NCBI RefSeq assembly: GCF_001594005.1
Contig: NZ_LTBA01000001.1
Span: 310,001-374,000 of the forward strand
Direction: 5' to 3'
DNA length: 64,000 nucleotides
DNA from: Clostridium tepidiprofundi DSM 19306
GTDB taxonomy: Bacteria > Bacillota > Clostridia > Clostridiales > Clostridiaceae
Of this stretch, positions 48,780 to 56,247 are shown in pieces. The notes under the pieces were generated by a model. That model saw only the letters and a list, made by a program, of their open reading frames with translations, was not told the DNA's origin and did not search any database. Each line of letters begins with the position of its first letter. The first letter of the stretch is position 1. Made by a program: the position numbers and the translations under genes.

Positions 48780-49829
48780 TTATTTTTTTATTAAATCTCT
48801 AACATCACCCAAAATAGCTGCCGGAATAGGTAAATCAAGCATTGTTTTTAAACCTGGTACTGCATTTAGTACATGAGGAATCATGTTAACGCATATAGCA
48901 TAAGTACCAACTCCACCTGCTATTTCTGGAGTATTAGCTAAATTTATATTTGGTATACCCTCAATTGTAATATAATCTCCTGTCCCTTGATTCTCCATTT
49001 CAGGTTTTATTTGTTGTGGATGTGCCATTTCAATAAAAACATCTTCACCAATGTATCCATATCCCATCTGCTTACAACCAGCAACATCACCAGCCTTGAC
49101 ATCAACTAAGTCTGTACTCCTTGGAACATTCGTAATAATAGGCTCTTTTGTTTGTTTAATATTATCGAATTTAATATTAAATGCTTCTTCAAACATACCA
49201 AAAGATTGTACAAATCCAACATGTCCAGCTATTGTCTCTTCCTCAACACCTTTAATAAATTGTTCCTTTGTTAAACCAATTCCTTGTTCCTCCATAACAG
49301 CTTTACCAAAACATGATAAATCATTCACTCTTGAAACTTTTATTTTATTAACTTCTTCACATACACCAGTTAATGCAATTACTAAATAATCCATCACAAA
49401 TCCTGGATTAATACCCGTACCCAAAATTGCAACATTATTTTCTTTAGCTGCTTTATCCATTTTTTCTGCTAGCTCTGTATCTAATGCCTTTGGATAAGAC
49501 ATTTCTTCAGCTGTAGTTATAACATTAATACCATTTTCAACAACTTTCATTATTTGAGGATAAACTACTTTTGTAAATGATGCTGTAGCAAGTAATACAA
49601 TATCAGCTGCACCTTTTTTAATAACATCATCAGGATTATTAACTATAGTCACATCATTATCTGCAGTTTTTTCAACTCCTAAAACTTCATATAATTTTTT
49701 ACCAACTTTATTAGTATCTATATCAATTGCTCCTACAATTTTAAATCCTTTCTTCTTTAGTATCATATTTCCCATTCCCTGTCCCATTAAACCTAGTCCC
49801 CATAAAATTACTTTAACTTTTTCCCTCAT
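48780..49829 (-). CDS. ord: 2,4-diaminopentanoate dehydrogenase
   Basis: NAD(P)-dependent enzyme, 349 aa, that deaminates 2,4-diaminopentanoate to 2-amino-4-oxopentanoate. The Rossmann motif is VILWGLGLMGQGMGNMI. ATG 49829 has GGGGAGG 7 bases upstream. The sigma-54 promoter at 49874-49888 excludes the longer frame that reaches 49889. It is the first gene of the ornithine operon. Confidence 0.94.
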   Translation of the reverse strand: MREKVKVILWGLGLMGQGMGNMILKKKGFKIVGAIDIDTNKVGKKLYEVLGVEKTADNDVTIVNNPDDVIKKGAADIVLLATASFTKVVYPQIMKVVENGINVITTAEEMSYPKALDTELAEKMDKAAKENNVAILGTGINPGFVMDYLVIALTGVCEEVNKIKVSRVNDLSCFGKAVMEEQGIGLTKEQFIKGVEEETIAGHVGFVQSFGMFEEAFNIKFDNIKQTKEPIITNVPRSTDLVDVKAGDVAGCKQMGYGYIGEDVFIEMAHPQQIKPEMENQGTGDYITIEGIPNINLANTPEIAGGVGTYAICVNMIPHVLNAVPGLKTMLDLPIPAAILGDVRDLIKK

Positions 49830-49873
49830 ATTTAATACCTCCCCAAAATTAACTTCATCATTTATTAATGCAC

Positions 49874-49888
49874 GCAAATTCCATGCCA
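49874..49888 (-). promoter_or_regulatory. sigma-54 (-24/-12) promoter of the ornithine operon
   Basis: The minus strand reads TGGCATG-GAAT-TTGC. This matches the consensus TGGCACG-N4-TTGC at all but one position, with the invariant GG and GC in place. The start of transcription would be near 49862, about 33 bases before ord. A sigma-54 activator gene lies directly upstream. Confidence 0.85.
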
Positions 49889-49997
49889 AAATTTACATAT
49901 CAAAAGTTTATTAAATATTGCGAATTATCAAAATTAAACTATGATTTTGACAGATATTTTTGAATTTAGGCAAAATTCTAACTATTATTTTTTCAAA

Positions 49998-50037
49998 AAA
50001 GCATAGAAGTGCAAATAATTTTGCACTTCTATGCTTT
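49998..50037 (-). terminator. terminator of the sigma-54 activator gene
   Basis: AAAGCATAGAAGTGCAAA and its exact complement form an 18-bp stem with a 4-base loop, followed by T6 on the minus strand. It separates the regulator from the ord promoter. Confidence 0.85.
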
Positions 50038-50083
50038 AACTAAAGTATATATACTAAAATAACATCTATTTTTCTTACTAATA

Positions 50084-50097
50084 GCAAAATATTTTGC
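50084..50097. promoter_or_regulatory. candidate upstream activator site for ord
   Basis: GCAAAATATTTTGC is a perfect 14-bp palindrome about 200 bases upstream of the -24/-12 element, a usual distance for activator binding. The terminator hairpin at 49998 has a similar GCAAATAATTTTGC centre. A run of AT dinucleotides (about 50119-50141) lies between it and the activator's stop. Confidence 0.4.
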
Positions 50098-50148
50098 ACG
50101 TATATGCTGAATATTAGGCATATATATATATATATATATAATGTTTTA

Positions 50149-51510
50149 TTATTCTATATTCAAATCATACTTTTTTATTTTATACTGCAATTTTTGTCTT
50201 GATATTTTTAATTTTCTTGCAGCCTTGCTGATATTATTCCCATTTTCACTTAATGTTAGCTCAATAATTTTCTTTTCAATTCTCTCCAAATAATGTGTTA
50301 ATGATTCATCTTTAATATTAAAATCATTGTAAGTTTTATTAATTAATTTACTTTCAAAGTACTCTCTCGTCAACACAGCATTATTATCTGCCATATTAAC
50401 AGCAGACTCAATCACATTTTTTAGTTCTCTTATATTTCCAGGCCAATCATATTCATAAAAATTCTCTAAAACACACTTGTCTATGCCTAGTATATTTTTA
50501 CCGAGAATAGCATTGTAATACTCAATAAAATGATTTACAAATTCTATAATATCCTCTTTTCTTTCCCTTAATGGAGGAATATCTATTCGTATTACACTTA
50601 ATCTGTAATAAAAATCCTTTCTAAGCCTTCCTTCTTCAATCAATTTTTCTGGTTTCTCATTCAATGTAGCAATAACCCTTACGTCTACATCGATTATTTT
50701 ATTGCTACCCAATGGCCTAATATACCCATCTTGCAACACCCTAAGCAATTTAGATTGAAGATATGGTTCTAATGAATTAACTTCATCTAAAAGCAATGTA
50801 CCTCTATTAGCTTCTTCAAATATACCCTTTTTATTTTCAGCACCTGTATAACTTCCTTTCACAGTTCCAAAGAACATACCCTCAAGTAGTGCACTTGGTA
50901 TAGCTGCACAATTAACTGCAATAAAAGGCTTATCTTTTCTTATACCATTATAATGAATACTCTGTGCAAAAACCTCTTTTCCTGAACCCGTTTCACCATA
51001 TATCAATACCGAAGAATTCGACAAACTAGACCTCATTGCTTTATTAATTGCTTTCCTTATTACTTTGCTATTACCAATAATATCGCTAAATTTATAGTTT
51101 CTTTTTTTTGAAGTACTTCTTTCCTCTAATTTACAAATCCTTTCATTTAGCTCCTTCAGCTGCGTCATATCCCTGGCAATCTCCAGCGCAGCTATAGTAT
51201 TTCCATCTATATTAACAGGTATTGTTGTATTTATTGTTACTATATCCTTTTTGTAGTGATTACTATAATGTTGAAGAACATCAACAATCTTTTGGTTACT
51301 TTTTAGTGCATTCATTAGAGTTGATGATTCTTCCTCAACACCATCAAGATATTCATAAATTTTTTTACCTATAATATTCTCCTTATTCTGTCCTTCCATT
51401 CTCGCCATTGTTTCATTATAGTATATTGTTTTACCTTCACTATCAACTATATGAATTCCCTCTTCCAAGTTATCTATTAAACACAAAAATATCTTTTCTA
51501 TTTTATTCAT
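50149..51510 (-). CDS. sigma-54-dependent PAS-AAA-Fis activator
   Basis: Enhancer-binding protein of 453 aa. An N-terminal PAS domain (about 8-120) is followed by the AAA+ domain with Walker A GETGSGKEVFAQS, the sigma-54 contact loop GSYTGA (a GAFTGA variant) and GTLLLDEV. The C-terminal Fis-type helix-turn-helix is NISKAARKLKISRQKLQYK. It lies upstream of ord, which has a sigma-54 promoter, so control of ornithine use is the natural role. The PAS ligand is not known. Confidence 0.93.
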   Translation of the reverse strand: MNKIEKIFLCLIDNLEEGIHIVDSEGKTIYYNETMARMEGQNKENIIGKKIYEYLDGVEEESSTLMNALKSNQKIVDVLQHYSNHYKKDIVTINTTIPVNIDGNTIAALEIARDMTQLKELNERICKLEERSTSKKRNYKFSDIIGNSKVIRKAINKAMRSSLSNSSVLIYGETGSGKEVFAQSIHYNGIRKDKPFIAVNCAAIPSALLEGMFFGTVKGSYTGAENKKGIFEEANRGTLLLDEVNSLEPYLQSKLLRVLQDGYIRPLGSNKIIDVDVRVIATLNEKPEKLIEEGRLRKDFYYRLSVIRIDIPPLRERKEDIIEFVNHFIEYYNAILGKNILGIDKCVLENFYEYDWPGNIRELKNVIESAVNMADNNAVLTREYFESKLINKTYNDFNIKDESLTHYLERIEKKIIELTLSENGNNISKAARKLKISRQKLQYKIKKYDLNIE

Positions 51511-51555
51511 ATAATCACCCTTAATAAAATATTAAACTTTAAATGAGCAAAAATC

Positions 51556-51596
51556 ATTACAATAAGTTACAAATGACTTGACAACTCAATTTGTAA
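51556..51596 (-). promoter_or_regulatory. promoter of the sigma-54 activator gene, with inverted repeat
   Basis: The minus strand shows TTGTCA (51579-51584), 17 bases, then TGTAAT (51556-51561). TTACAAA (51567-51573) and TTTGTAA (51590-51596) flank the -35 element and could be an operator. Confidence 0.6.
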
Positions 51597-51728
51597 TACT
51601 TAATTTTACTGTTTTACTGTACTAGATGATGCTTGAAAATTGCACTAAAATGTTATTTTACATTTAATGGATTGAAATTTGCTCTTTTATAGTATTAAAC
51701 TTAAAATTGTATCGAAACAGTTATTACC

Positions 51729-51764
51729 AAAAATATGTTATAATATATATTATAACATATTTTT
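51729..51764. repeat. 36-bp perfect palindrome
   Basis: AAAAATATGTTATAATAT followed directly by its exact complement, with no loop. It lies in the 336-bp gap between the activator promoter and the csp terminator. It has T5 on both strands, so it could be an extra terminator or a protein site. Confidence 0.55.
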
Positions 51765-51784
51765 GAACATGAGTATAAAAGTAA

Positions 51785-51809
51785 AAGCTACCGACTAAGT
51801 CAGTAGCTT
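51785..51809 (-). terminator. csp terminator
   Basis: AAGCTAC and GTAGCTT flank GACT/AGTC, giving an almost 12-bp stem, followed by TTTACTTTTAT on the minus strand, about 40 bases after the csp stop. Confidence 0.65.
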
Positions 51810-51847
51810 AAATCCAAAACTATATTATAATCTATTTTAAATACGGA

Positions 51848-52048
51848 TTATAATTTAACAACATTAGCAGCTTGAGGTCCTCTTTCACCTTCAACTATAT
51901 CAAATTGAACTTTTTGACCCTCTTCTAAAGTTTTAAATCCTTCATCTTGTATAGCAGAAAAATGTACGAATACATCTTCTCCACCTTCTACTGTGATAAA
52001 TCCATATCCTTTTTGATTATTAAACCATTTAACTGTTCCTGTTTTCAT
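51848..52048 (-). CDS. cold shock protein
   Basis: Single cold-shock domain of 66 aa, an RNA chaperone. RNP1 is KGYGFITV and RNP2 is DVFVHF, both intact. TTGGAGG is 8 bases before the ATG. The predicted transcript leader is only about 30 bases, shorter than that of E. coli cspA. Confidence 0.96.
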   Translation of the reverse strand: MKTGTVKWFNNQKGYGFITVEGGEDVFVHFSAIQDEGFKTLEEGQKVQFDIVEGERGPQAANVVKL

Positions 52049-52086
52049 TTAAATTTCCTCCAAAACTAAAAATATATTTCTTAATG

Positions 52087-52115
52087 ATACTATCACACGT
52101 AAAATTATTTGTCAA
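52087..52115 (-). promoter_or_regulatory. csp promoter
   Basis: On the minus strand TTGACA (52110-52115), 17 bases, then TAGTAT (52087-52092). It places the start of transcription near 52080. Confidence 0.7.
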
Positions 52116-52253
52116 TATTAAATTCCAAAAATTAAATACTCAATTCTTTCTTTACAATATAACACATAAACCATTATAATCCTATATATAAATACTATTT
52201 ATGTATACCCTAAAGCTACATTCTGAAAAATATTAAATGAAAAGAGGTATTTT

Positions 52254-52418
52254 ATGAGTAAAAAAACATTCAAAGGAAGCGCTATGCTCAACCCCGTTCC
52301 AGCAGTATTAGTCACATCTAAAAATAAAAATAATGAAATTAATGTTTTTACCGTTGGGTGGATAGGAACTGCTACACAGATACAAACACCGTTTAGAAAG
52401 TTGGTGTTTACATTTTGA
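52254..52418 (+). pseudogene. truncated flavin reductase-like duplicate
   Basis: A 54-codon frame begins with the same sequence type as the next gene (FKGSAMLNPVPAVLVTSK against FKGSVMLNPTPVVLVTSK). It follows it to INVFTVGWIGTA, then diverges into TQIQTPFRKLVFTF and stops. AAAAGAGG precedes its ATG. It ends with a 4-base TTGA overlap with the start of the full gene. Only the first 40 residues or so of the FMN-binding domain survive, so it is read as a broken tandem duplicate. Confidence 0.7.
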
Positions 52419-53014
52419 AAAAATTATGTTTTAAAGGTAGCGTAATGTTGAACCCTACTCCCGTAGTTCTTGTTACTTCTAAGAGTAAGACTAATAAATT
52501 AAATATTTTTACTGTAGCATGGGTCAGCACTGTATGCACAAAGGAACCTATTATTGCTATGGGAATAAGGCCTGAAAGGCTTTCTTACCAGTATATAAAA
52601 GAAAGCGGCGAATGTGTTATTAACCTTCCAACAAAAGATATGGTTAAAATTGTAGACTATTGCGGTGTTCGTTCTGGTAAAAAAGAAGATAAAATCAAAC
52701 ATTTTAATTTAAAACTTCATGAAGGAATATCCATCTCTACTCCTTCATTACAATGCTCACCAGTAGCTTTAGAATGTAAAGTAAAATCAATTACGCCACT
52801 TGGAACACATGATTTGTTTTTGCTCGAAGTTTTAAATGTTAAGGTAGATGAAAATTTATTAGATTCAAATAATAAAATATGCTTTAATAAAGCAAACCTT
52901 ATTTGTTATAGTCATGGTGAATATTATGGATTAATTTCAGAACCGCTTGGTTCTTTCGGTTACTCCGTAAAGAAAAAAAATAAGAAAACTAAAAGAAGAA
53001 ATAAAAAGAACTAA
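52415..53014 (+). CDS. flavin reductase family (flavoredoxin-like) protein
   Basis: FMN-binding split-barrel protein of 199 aa. It has the family blocks MLNPTPVVLVTS, NIFTVAWVSTVCTKEPIIAMGI, ECVINLP and CSPVALECKV. Enzymes of the family reduce FMN or other acceptors with NAD(P)H. The start is TTG at 52415 inside the stop of the broken duplicate, with no clear ribosome site of its own, so translation may be coupled. The C-terminus is an unusual basic tail of about 14 Lys/Arg/Asn residues. Confidence 0.88.
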   Translation: MKKLCFKGSVMLNPTPVVLVTSKSKTNKLNIFTVAWVSTVCTKEPIIAMGIRPERLSYQYIKESGECVINLPTKDMVKIVDYCGVRSGKKEDKIKHFNLKLHEGISISTPSLQCSPVALECKVKSITPLGTHDLFLLEVLNVKVDENLLDSNNKICFNKANLICYSHGEYYGLISEPLGSFGYSVKKKNKKTKRRNKKN

Positions 53015-53040
53015 GCAGAGGGATTATTTCTCCTCTGCTT
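53013..53040 (+). terminator. flavin reductase gene terminator
   Basis: AAGCAGAGGGA and TCTCCTCTGCTT pair across a small loop at the stop codon, followed by a TTT-rich stretch. Confidence 0.75.
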
Positions 53041-53129
53041 TTAATATATTTGCTATAATTTCAAAAATATCGAGCACATCGATACGTTCGACAAATGTAC
53101 AATTTTTTCTTACATTCTTCACTAAATTA

Positions 53130-53278
53130 TTATAAAAAATCATAACCACCCGTAAACGGGTCAATATACTCTTTTAAACTTATATTTTTCCATATATTAT
53201 TTGTCTTCTGTACTTTGGTGCAAAAACTATATGATATTTACAATTCCACTTAGTATATGCTAAACTACTATTATCCAT
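53130..53278 (-). pseudogene. IS200/IS605-type tnpA (Y1 transposase) with internal deletion
   Basis: The frame from ATG 53278 gives YTKWNCKYHIVFAPKYRR and QIIYGKI, the start of Y1 transposase TnpA, with the first His region. It then hits a stop at 53180. From there another frame gives SLKEYIDPFTGG, which matches the end of the same protein. About 90-100 residues, including the catalytic HUH and Tyr, are missing. The joint lies near 53180. The element cannot move by itself. Confidence 0.8.
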
Positions 53279-53285
53279 ATTGGAT

Positions 53286-53398
53286 AACCTCCTTTGTTTA
53301 ATGGTATCGGTCGGCAAACCTACTACCATTTTACATTGGAGGTTTTATTTTTTCTACTCATAGCTATAAGCTTTTTTGAACCACAGGCATAGCCCGTG
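53286..53398 (-). mobile_element. IS200-type left end and tnpA leader, with sequestered ribosome site
   Basis: Minus strand, from outer end inward: CACGGGC TAT GCCTGTG, an imperfect hairpin (53382-53398), then AACCTCC (53338-53344), the hairpin AATGGTA...TACCATT, and AGGAGGTT (53286-53293) before the tnpA ATG. AACCTCC can pair with the ribosome site around the inner hairpin. IS200 leaders are known to block their own translation in this way. Together with the pseudogene it fills the 398-bp gap between 53041 and 53438; the inner end of the element is not defined. Confidence 0.7.
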
Positions 53399-53417
53399 CT
53401 TTTCATTTCACAATAAA

Positions 53418-53440
53418 AAACCTTGGAAAATCCAAGGTTT
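53418..53440 (-). terminator. terminator of the secreted MBL-fold gene
   Basis: AAACCTTGGA and TCCAAGGTTT form a 10-bp stem with a 3-base loop at the stop codon, followed by TTTTTTAT on the minus strand. Confidence 0.8.
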
Positions 53441-54821
53441 AATTATCATAATGATATACTAAATTCCCAAGACCATCATAAAGTTCTCCATCGTCTTCTT
53501 TTGAATTATTCCAAATATTTCTTTTGCTCCATTTTAAATCTCCTTTTGAATTTCCGCTTGAAATTTTAATTGAAACACCAGCTTTTAGAATATATTTTGG
53601 AAATATGTATGTTTGATTTCCTGTAACAGATACTAATTTCCAGCCTGTTAAATCAATATCTCTATCAGAATTATTTTTAATTACAACTATTTCAGCTACT
53701 TTATCTATGCTTTGTATAATAATTTTATTATTAGTTTCTTTTGAAGTTTGAACAGTATTTGTAACGGTATTTGTTTTAGAGGTATTATCCTTGTCATCTT
53801 CAATTATTGTTTCACTATCTCTGTAAATATAATCTCCTGCCTTTGTATCAAAAGAAATATTTTTGCCATTTGATGTACACACTATAGTACCACATTCATC
53901 AGTTCTGTAAACTGTAATTCCTCTATTTTTTAATTTATCCATTGTTGTTTTATGTGGAAAACCATAGTCATTATTTTTACCACATGAAATTACTGCATAT
54001 TTTGGATCCACAGCTACTAAAAATTCTTTTGTAGTTGAAGTCTTACTTCCATGATGACCTATTTTTAATACATCTGCTTTTAAATCATATTTTCTCGCTA
54101 ATATTTCTCTTTCTGATATATCTTCTGCATCACCTGTAAATATAAATGAAGTATTTCCAAACCTTAATTTTTGAACTATCGAATAATTATTTGTCTTTTC
54201 ATAGTCTTCATCTTTACCTGGTGCTAATATAGTCCATTCAGCTGCTCCTAGTTTATATGTTGCTCCTGGTACTGGAACAGTAATTTTAAGCCCTTTATTT
54301 TTTATTGCTAAAATTACATCTTTATAAGTTTTTGTTGTACTAACTTTTTTAGGCATTAAAACTTTGCCAATGTTGAACGTATTAATTACAGCATCTAAAC
54401 CTCCAATATGATCTTCGTGTGGATGTGTACCAATAAGATAGTCTAGTTTAGATACACCTTGTTGCTTTAAATAATTAACTACTAGAGTGCTATCAGCATT
54501 ATTTCCTGCATCAATGAGCATAAAATGTTTGTCTTGTTCAATAAGTATACTATCAGCTTGTCCAACATCAATAAAATGCACTTTTAAATTCCCATTAATT
54601 TTTGTTCTTACATTAGCTCCATATTTAGTTTCTTCTATCTTAATTGCGTCCTTTTTTGATAGTTTTACAGTTTTAGATATTACTATTTGATTATTTTTCT
54701 TTATAGTTTCTTTAGCATCTGTACTATTACCTATAATGGCAGACAAAAATATTATTCCCAAAATTACAGACAAAACACTTTTGACTAGCTTATCATAAAA
54801 CTTTTTTCGATTTTTCATCAT
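53439..54821 (-). CDS. secreted ComEC-like metallo-beta-lactamase fold hydrolase with lamin-tail domain
   Basis: Protein of 460 aa. A signal peptide or anchor (about residues 10-35) is followed by an MBL domain of the ComEC/Rec2 C-terminal type: GNLKVHFIDVGQADS, metal motif THPHEDHIGG, then FTGDAEDISE and LKIGHHGSKTST. After a Thr/Asn-rich linker (about 345-370) a lamin-tail-like beta domain follows (DRDIDLTGWKLVSVTGNQ). ComEC-type domains cut DNA; the secreted form may act on extracellular nucleic acid, which is inference. GGGGGTATT precedes the ATG. Confidence 0.85.
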   Translation of the reverse strand: MMKNRKKFYDKLVKSVLSVILGIIFLSAIIGNSTDAKETIKKNNQIVISKTVKLSKKDAIKIEETKYGANVRTKINGNLKVHFIDVGQADSILIEQDKHFMLIDAGNNADSTLVVNYLKQQGVSKLDYLIGTHPHEDHIGGLDAVINTFNIGKVLMPKKVSTTKTYKDVILAIKNKGLKITVPVPGATYKLGAAEWTILAPGKDEDYEKTNNYSIVQKLRFGNTSFIFTGDAEDISEREILARKYDLKADVLKIGHHGSKTSTTKEFLVAVDPKYAVISCGKNNDYGFPHKTTMDKLKNRGITVYRTDECGTIVCTSNGKNISFDTKAGDYIYRDSETIIEDDKDNTSKTNTVTNTVQTSKETNNKIIIQSIDKVAEIVVIKNNSDRDIDLTGWKLVSVTGNQTYIFPKYILKAGVSIKISSGNSKGDLKWSKRNIWNNSKEDDGELYDGLGNLVYHYDN

Positions 54822-54882
54822 AATACCCCCTTTTTTAATCCATTCCGAGTATATATTTCTACAAATAATCTCATTTTCCTTT

Positions 54883-55363
54883 TTATAGTTGAATAATAAT
54901 ATCCGTTATTTGAGTTTTAGTACTTAATGAACCTAACAGTTCCTCTATATTTTGGAGCTTATAGGTCTCTATTCTTTTAACTCCACTTACTTCAATATCC
55001 TTTTCTTTCAATTGAATATCCTTTACTTCTTCGCACAACACTATTGAAACTTTCCTTATTCCCCCATCAGGTTTTGGTATTTCTACTCTCCTTACTGGTT
55101 GTTTATATCTACCTTCCTTTAGTGATTGCCTCAATTCTTGTCCATGTTCTTTTAGATGTTGTAGAAGTTCATCTACTTTCATACCGTCGATACCATGACT
55201 TTCTTTATTAACTTTTACTTTCTTAATATGCATTATTCAAGTTATTTCTTGATAATATTTGCTCAAATAATTCACTAACATATTCATTTCCACCGTTTCT
55301 TCCTTCTTTGGGCATGGAAGAAATGTTTTGTTTTGCAAACTTACCCACAAGCATATGCTTCAT
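54883..55363 (-). pseudogene. group II intron reverse transcriptase fragment (ltrA-like), frameshifted and truncated
   Basis: From ATG 55363 the frame gives MKHMLVGKFAKQN and ends NNLNNAY-stop. One extra T at the stop shifts the frame. The next frame continues KKVKVNKESHGIDGMKVDE and RRVEIPKPDGGIRKV, the start of a group II intron reverse transcriptase. After that the sequence no longer matches; about 50 residues (VLCEEVKDIQ and on) are of unknown origin. The catalytic YADD part, maturase and endonuclease parts are gone. It cannot be functional. Confidence 0.8.
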
Positions 55364-55512
55364 ATGTAGTTCCTGTTCGTCAGACCAGAGTTTTGCCGCC
55401 AACTTCTTTCAGATTCCACCTCACGGTGGACAGCCTTGTCTTAAGCTAACGGTTGGCACTATCAACCCCCATATCGGACTTTCATCGACAAGCAAACATC
55501 CATGCTGGGCAC
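55364..55512 (-). mobile_element. 5' end of a group II intron (RNA domain I remnant)
   Basis: On the minus strand it begins GTGCCCAGCATGG at 55512, near the GTGYG start of group II introns, and holds CACCGTGAGGTGGAATCTG and GGTCTGACGAACAGG, segments I recall from the start of bacterial intron RNAs. It leads into the reverse transcriptase fragment, and no 3' part (domains V-VI) is found. Boundary recognition is by memory of intron sequences. Confidence 0.65.
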
Positions 55513-55520
55513 ATCAAAAG

Positions 55521-55552
55521 AAATAGCCACACTAAAAAATGTGTGGCTATTT
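55521..55552 (-). terminator. DUF1836 gene terminator
   Basis: AAATAGCCACAC and GTGTGGCTATTT form a 12-bp stem with an 8-base A/T loop. The minus strand continues TTTCTTTT. It lies at the stop codon, just outside the intron end. Confidence 0.75.
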
Positions 55553-56134
55553 CTTATTAAAAAAATTATCAATTAGCTTCTCAGCCATCCTTTTTTGAAT
55601 ACAAGCATTGTTTATTAATGTCACTATCAATAATATAACCTGAACCATTTCTTTCGATTCTTCACTAAGCTCATCTAGCTTATATTTTATCTGATTTTGC
55701 TGAAACTGAAATGATTCTTTAAAATTCTTGAATTCTTTTTCTTTAATGTCCAAAAATATTGAATAAAGATTTTCCAAACTCACACTGTTGCTTTCATCAC
55801 TTACTTTTTCTAATAATGGTTCCATTATTGTTTTGATATCATTAATCGACAAAACTTGTTTAAGATTATATATAAGTATTAATAAAATAATATGTTCCTT
55901 AGAATATTTCTTTTTCTTAGCCGGAGGTAAAATTCTAGCCTTAGAATAATTGTTAATCATAGTTTTTGTCAATATTTTATCTTTATCATTTCTCTTATAA
56001 TGGTTTAACTTATCATCAAAAAACGTTGTAACCTGATCCATATACAAATCAACACAAGGTATCTCACTGATTTCAATTTCATCAAAAAAAGATATATCAT
56101 TGATAATATTATTTAATTTTTCACTAAATTCCAC
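55547..56134 (-). CDS. DUF1836 domain protein
   Basis: Protein of 195 aa. The DUF1836 region (about 20-125) has DLYMDQVTTFFDDKL, LTKTMINNYSKARILPP and YSKEHIILLILIYNLK, a MerR-like helix-turn-helix arrangement. Members are presumed regulators. The start is GTG at 56134, 5 bases after GAGGTGA. It stands alone between the intron remnant and oppA. Confidence 0.85.
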   Translation of the reverse strand: MEFSEKLNNIINDISFFDEIEISEIPCVDLYMDQVTTFFDDKLNHYKRNDKDKILTKTMINNYSKARILPPAKKKKYSKEHIILLILIYNLKQVLSINDIKTIMEPLLEKVSDESNSVSLENLYSIFLDIKEKEFKNFKESFQFQQNQIKYKLDELSEESKEMVQVILLIVTLINNACIQKRMAEKLIDNFFNKK

Positions 56135-56206
56135 CGTATCACCTCATCACAACAAATAGTTTTCATTACTACTATATCACATACATCGATTTGTTTCCAT
56201 ATAAAA

Positions 56207-56242
56207 GTAGAAGTGTTTTGCCGAAAAGCAAAACACTTCTAC
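56207..56242 (-). terminator. opp operon terminator
   Basis: GTAGAAGTGTTTTGC and its complement form a 15-bp stem with a 6-base loop, followed by TTTTATA on the minus strand, 6 bases after the oppA stop. Confidence 0.85.
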
Positions 56243-56247
56243 CTTTA

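Noticed and set aside
50119-50141. AT dinucleotide run as a regulatory site
   Set aside because: A simple TA microsatellite of about 11 repeats in AT-rich DNA; no further structure supports a function.
53439-54821. Full ComEC DNA-uptake protein
   Set aside because: Only the metallo-beta-lactamase domain is present, after a signal peptide; the membrane competence domain is missing.
54883-55233. Functional 116-residue protein
   Set aside because: It is a frameshifted start of a group II intron reverse transcriptase with the catalytic part missing.
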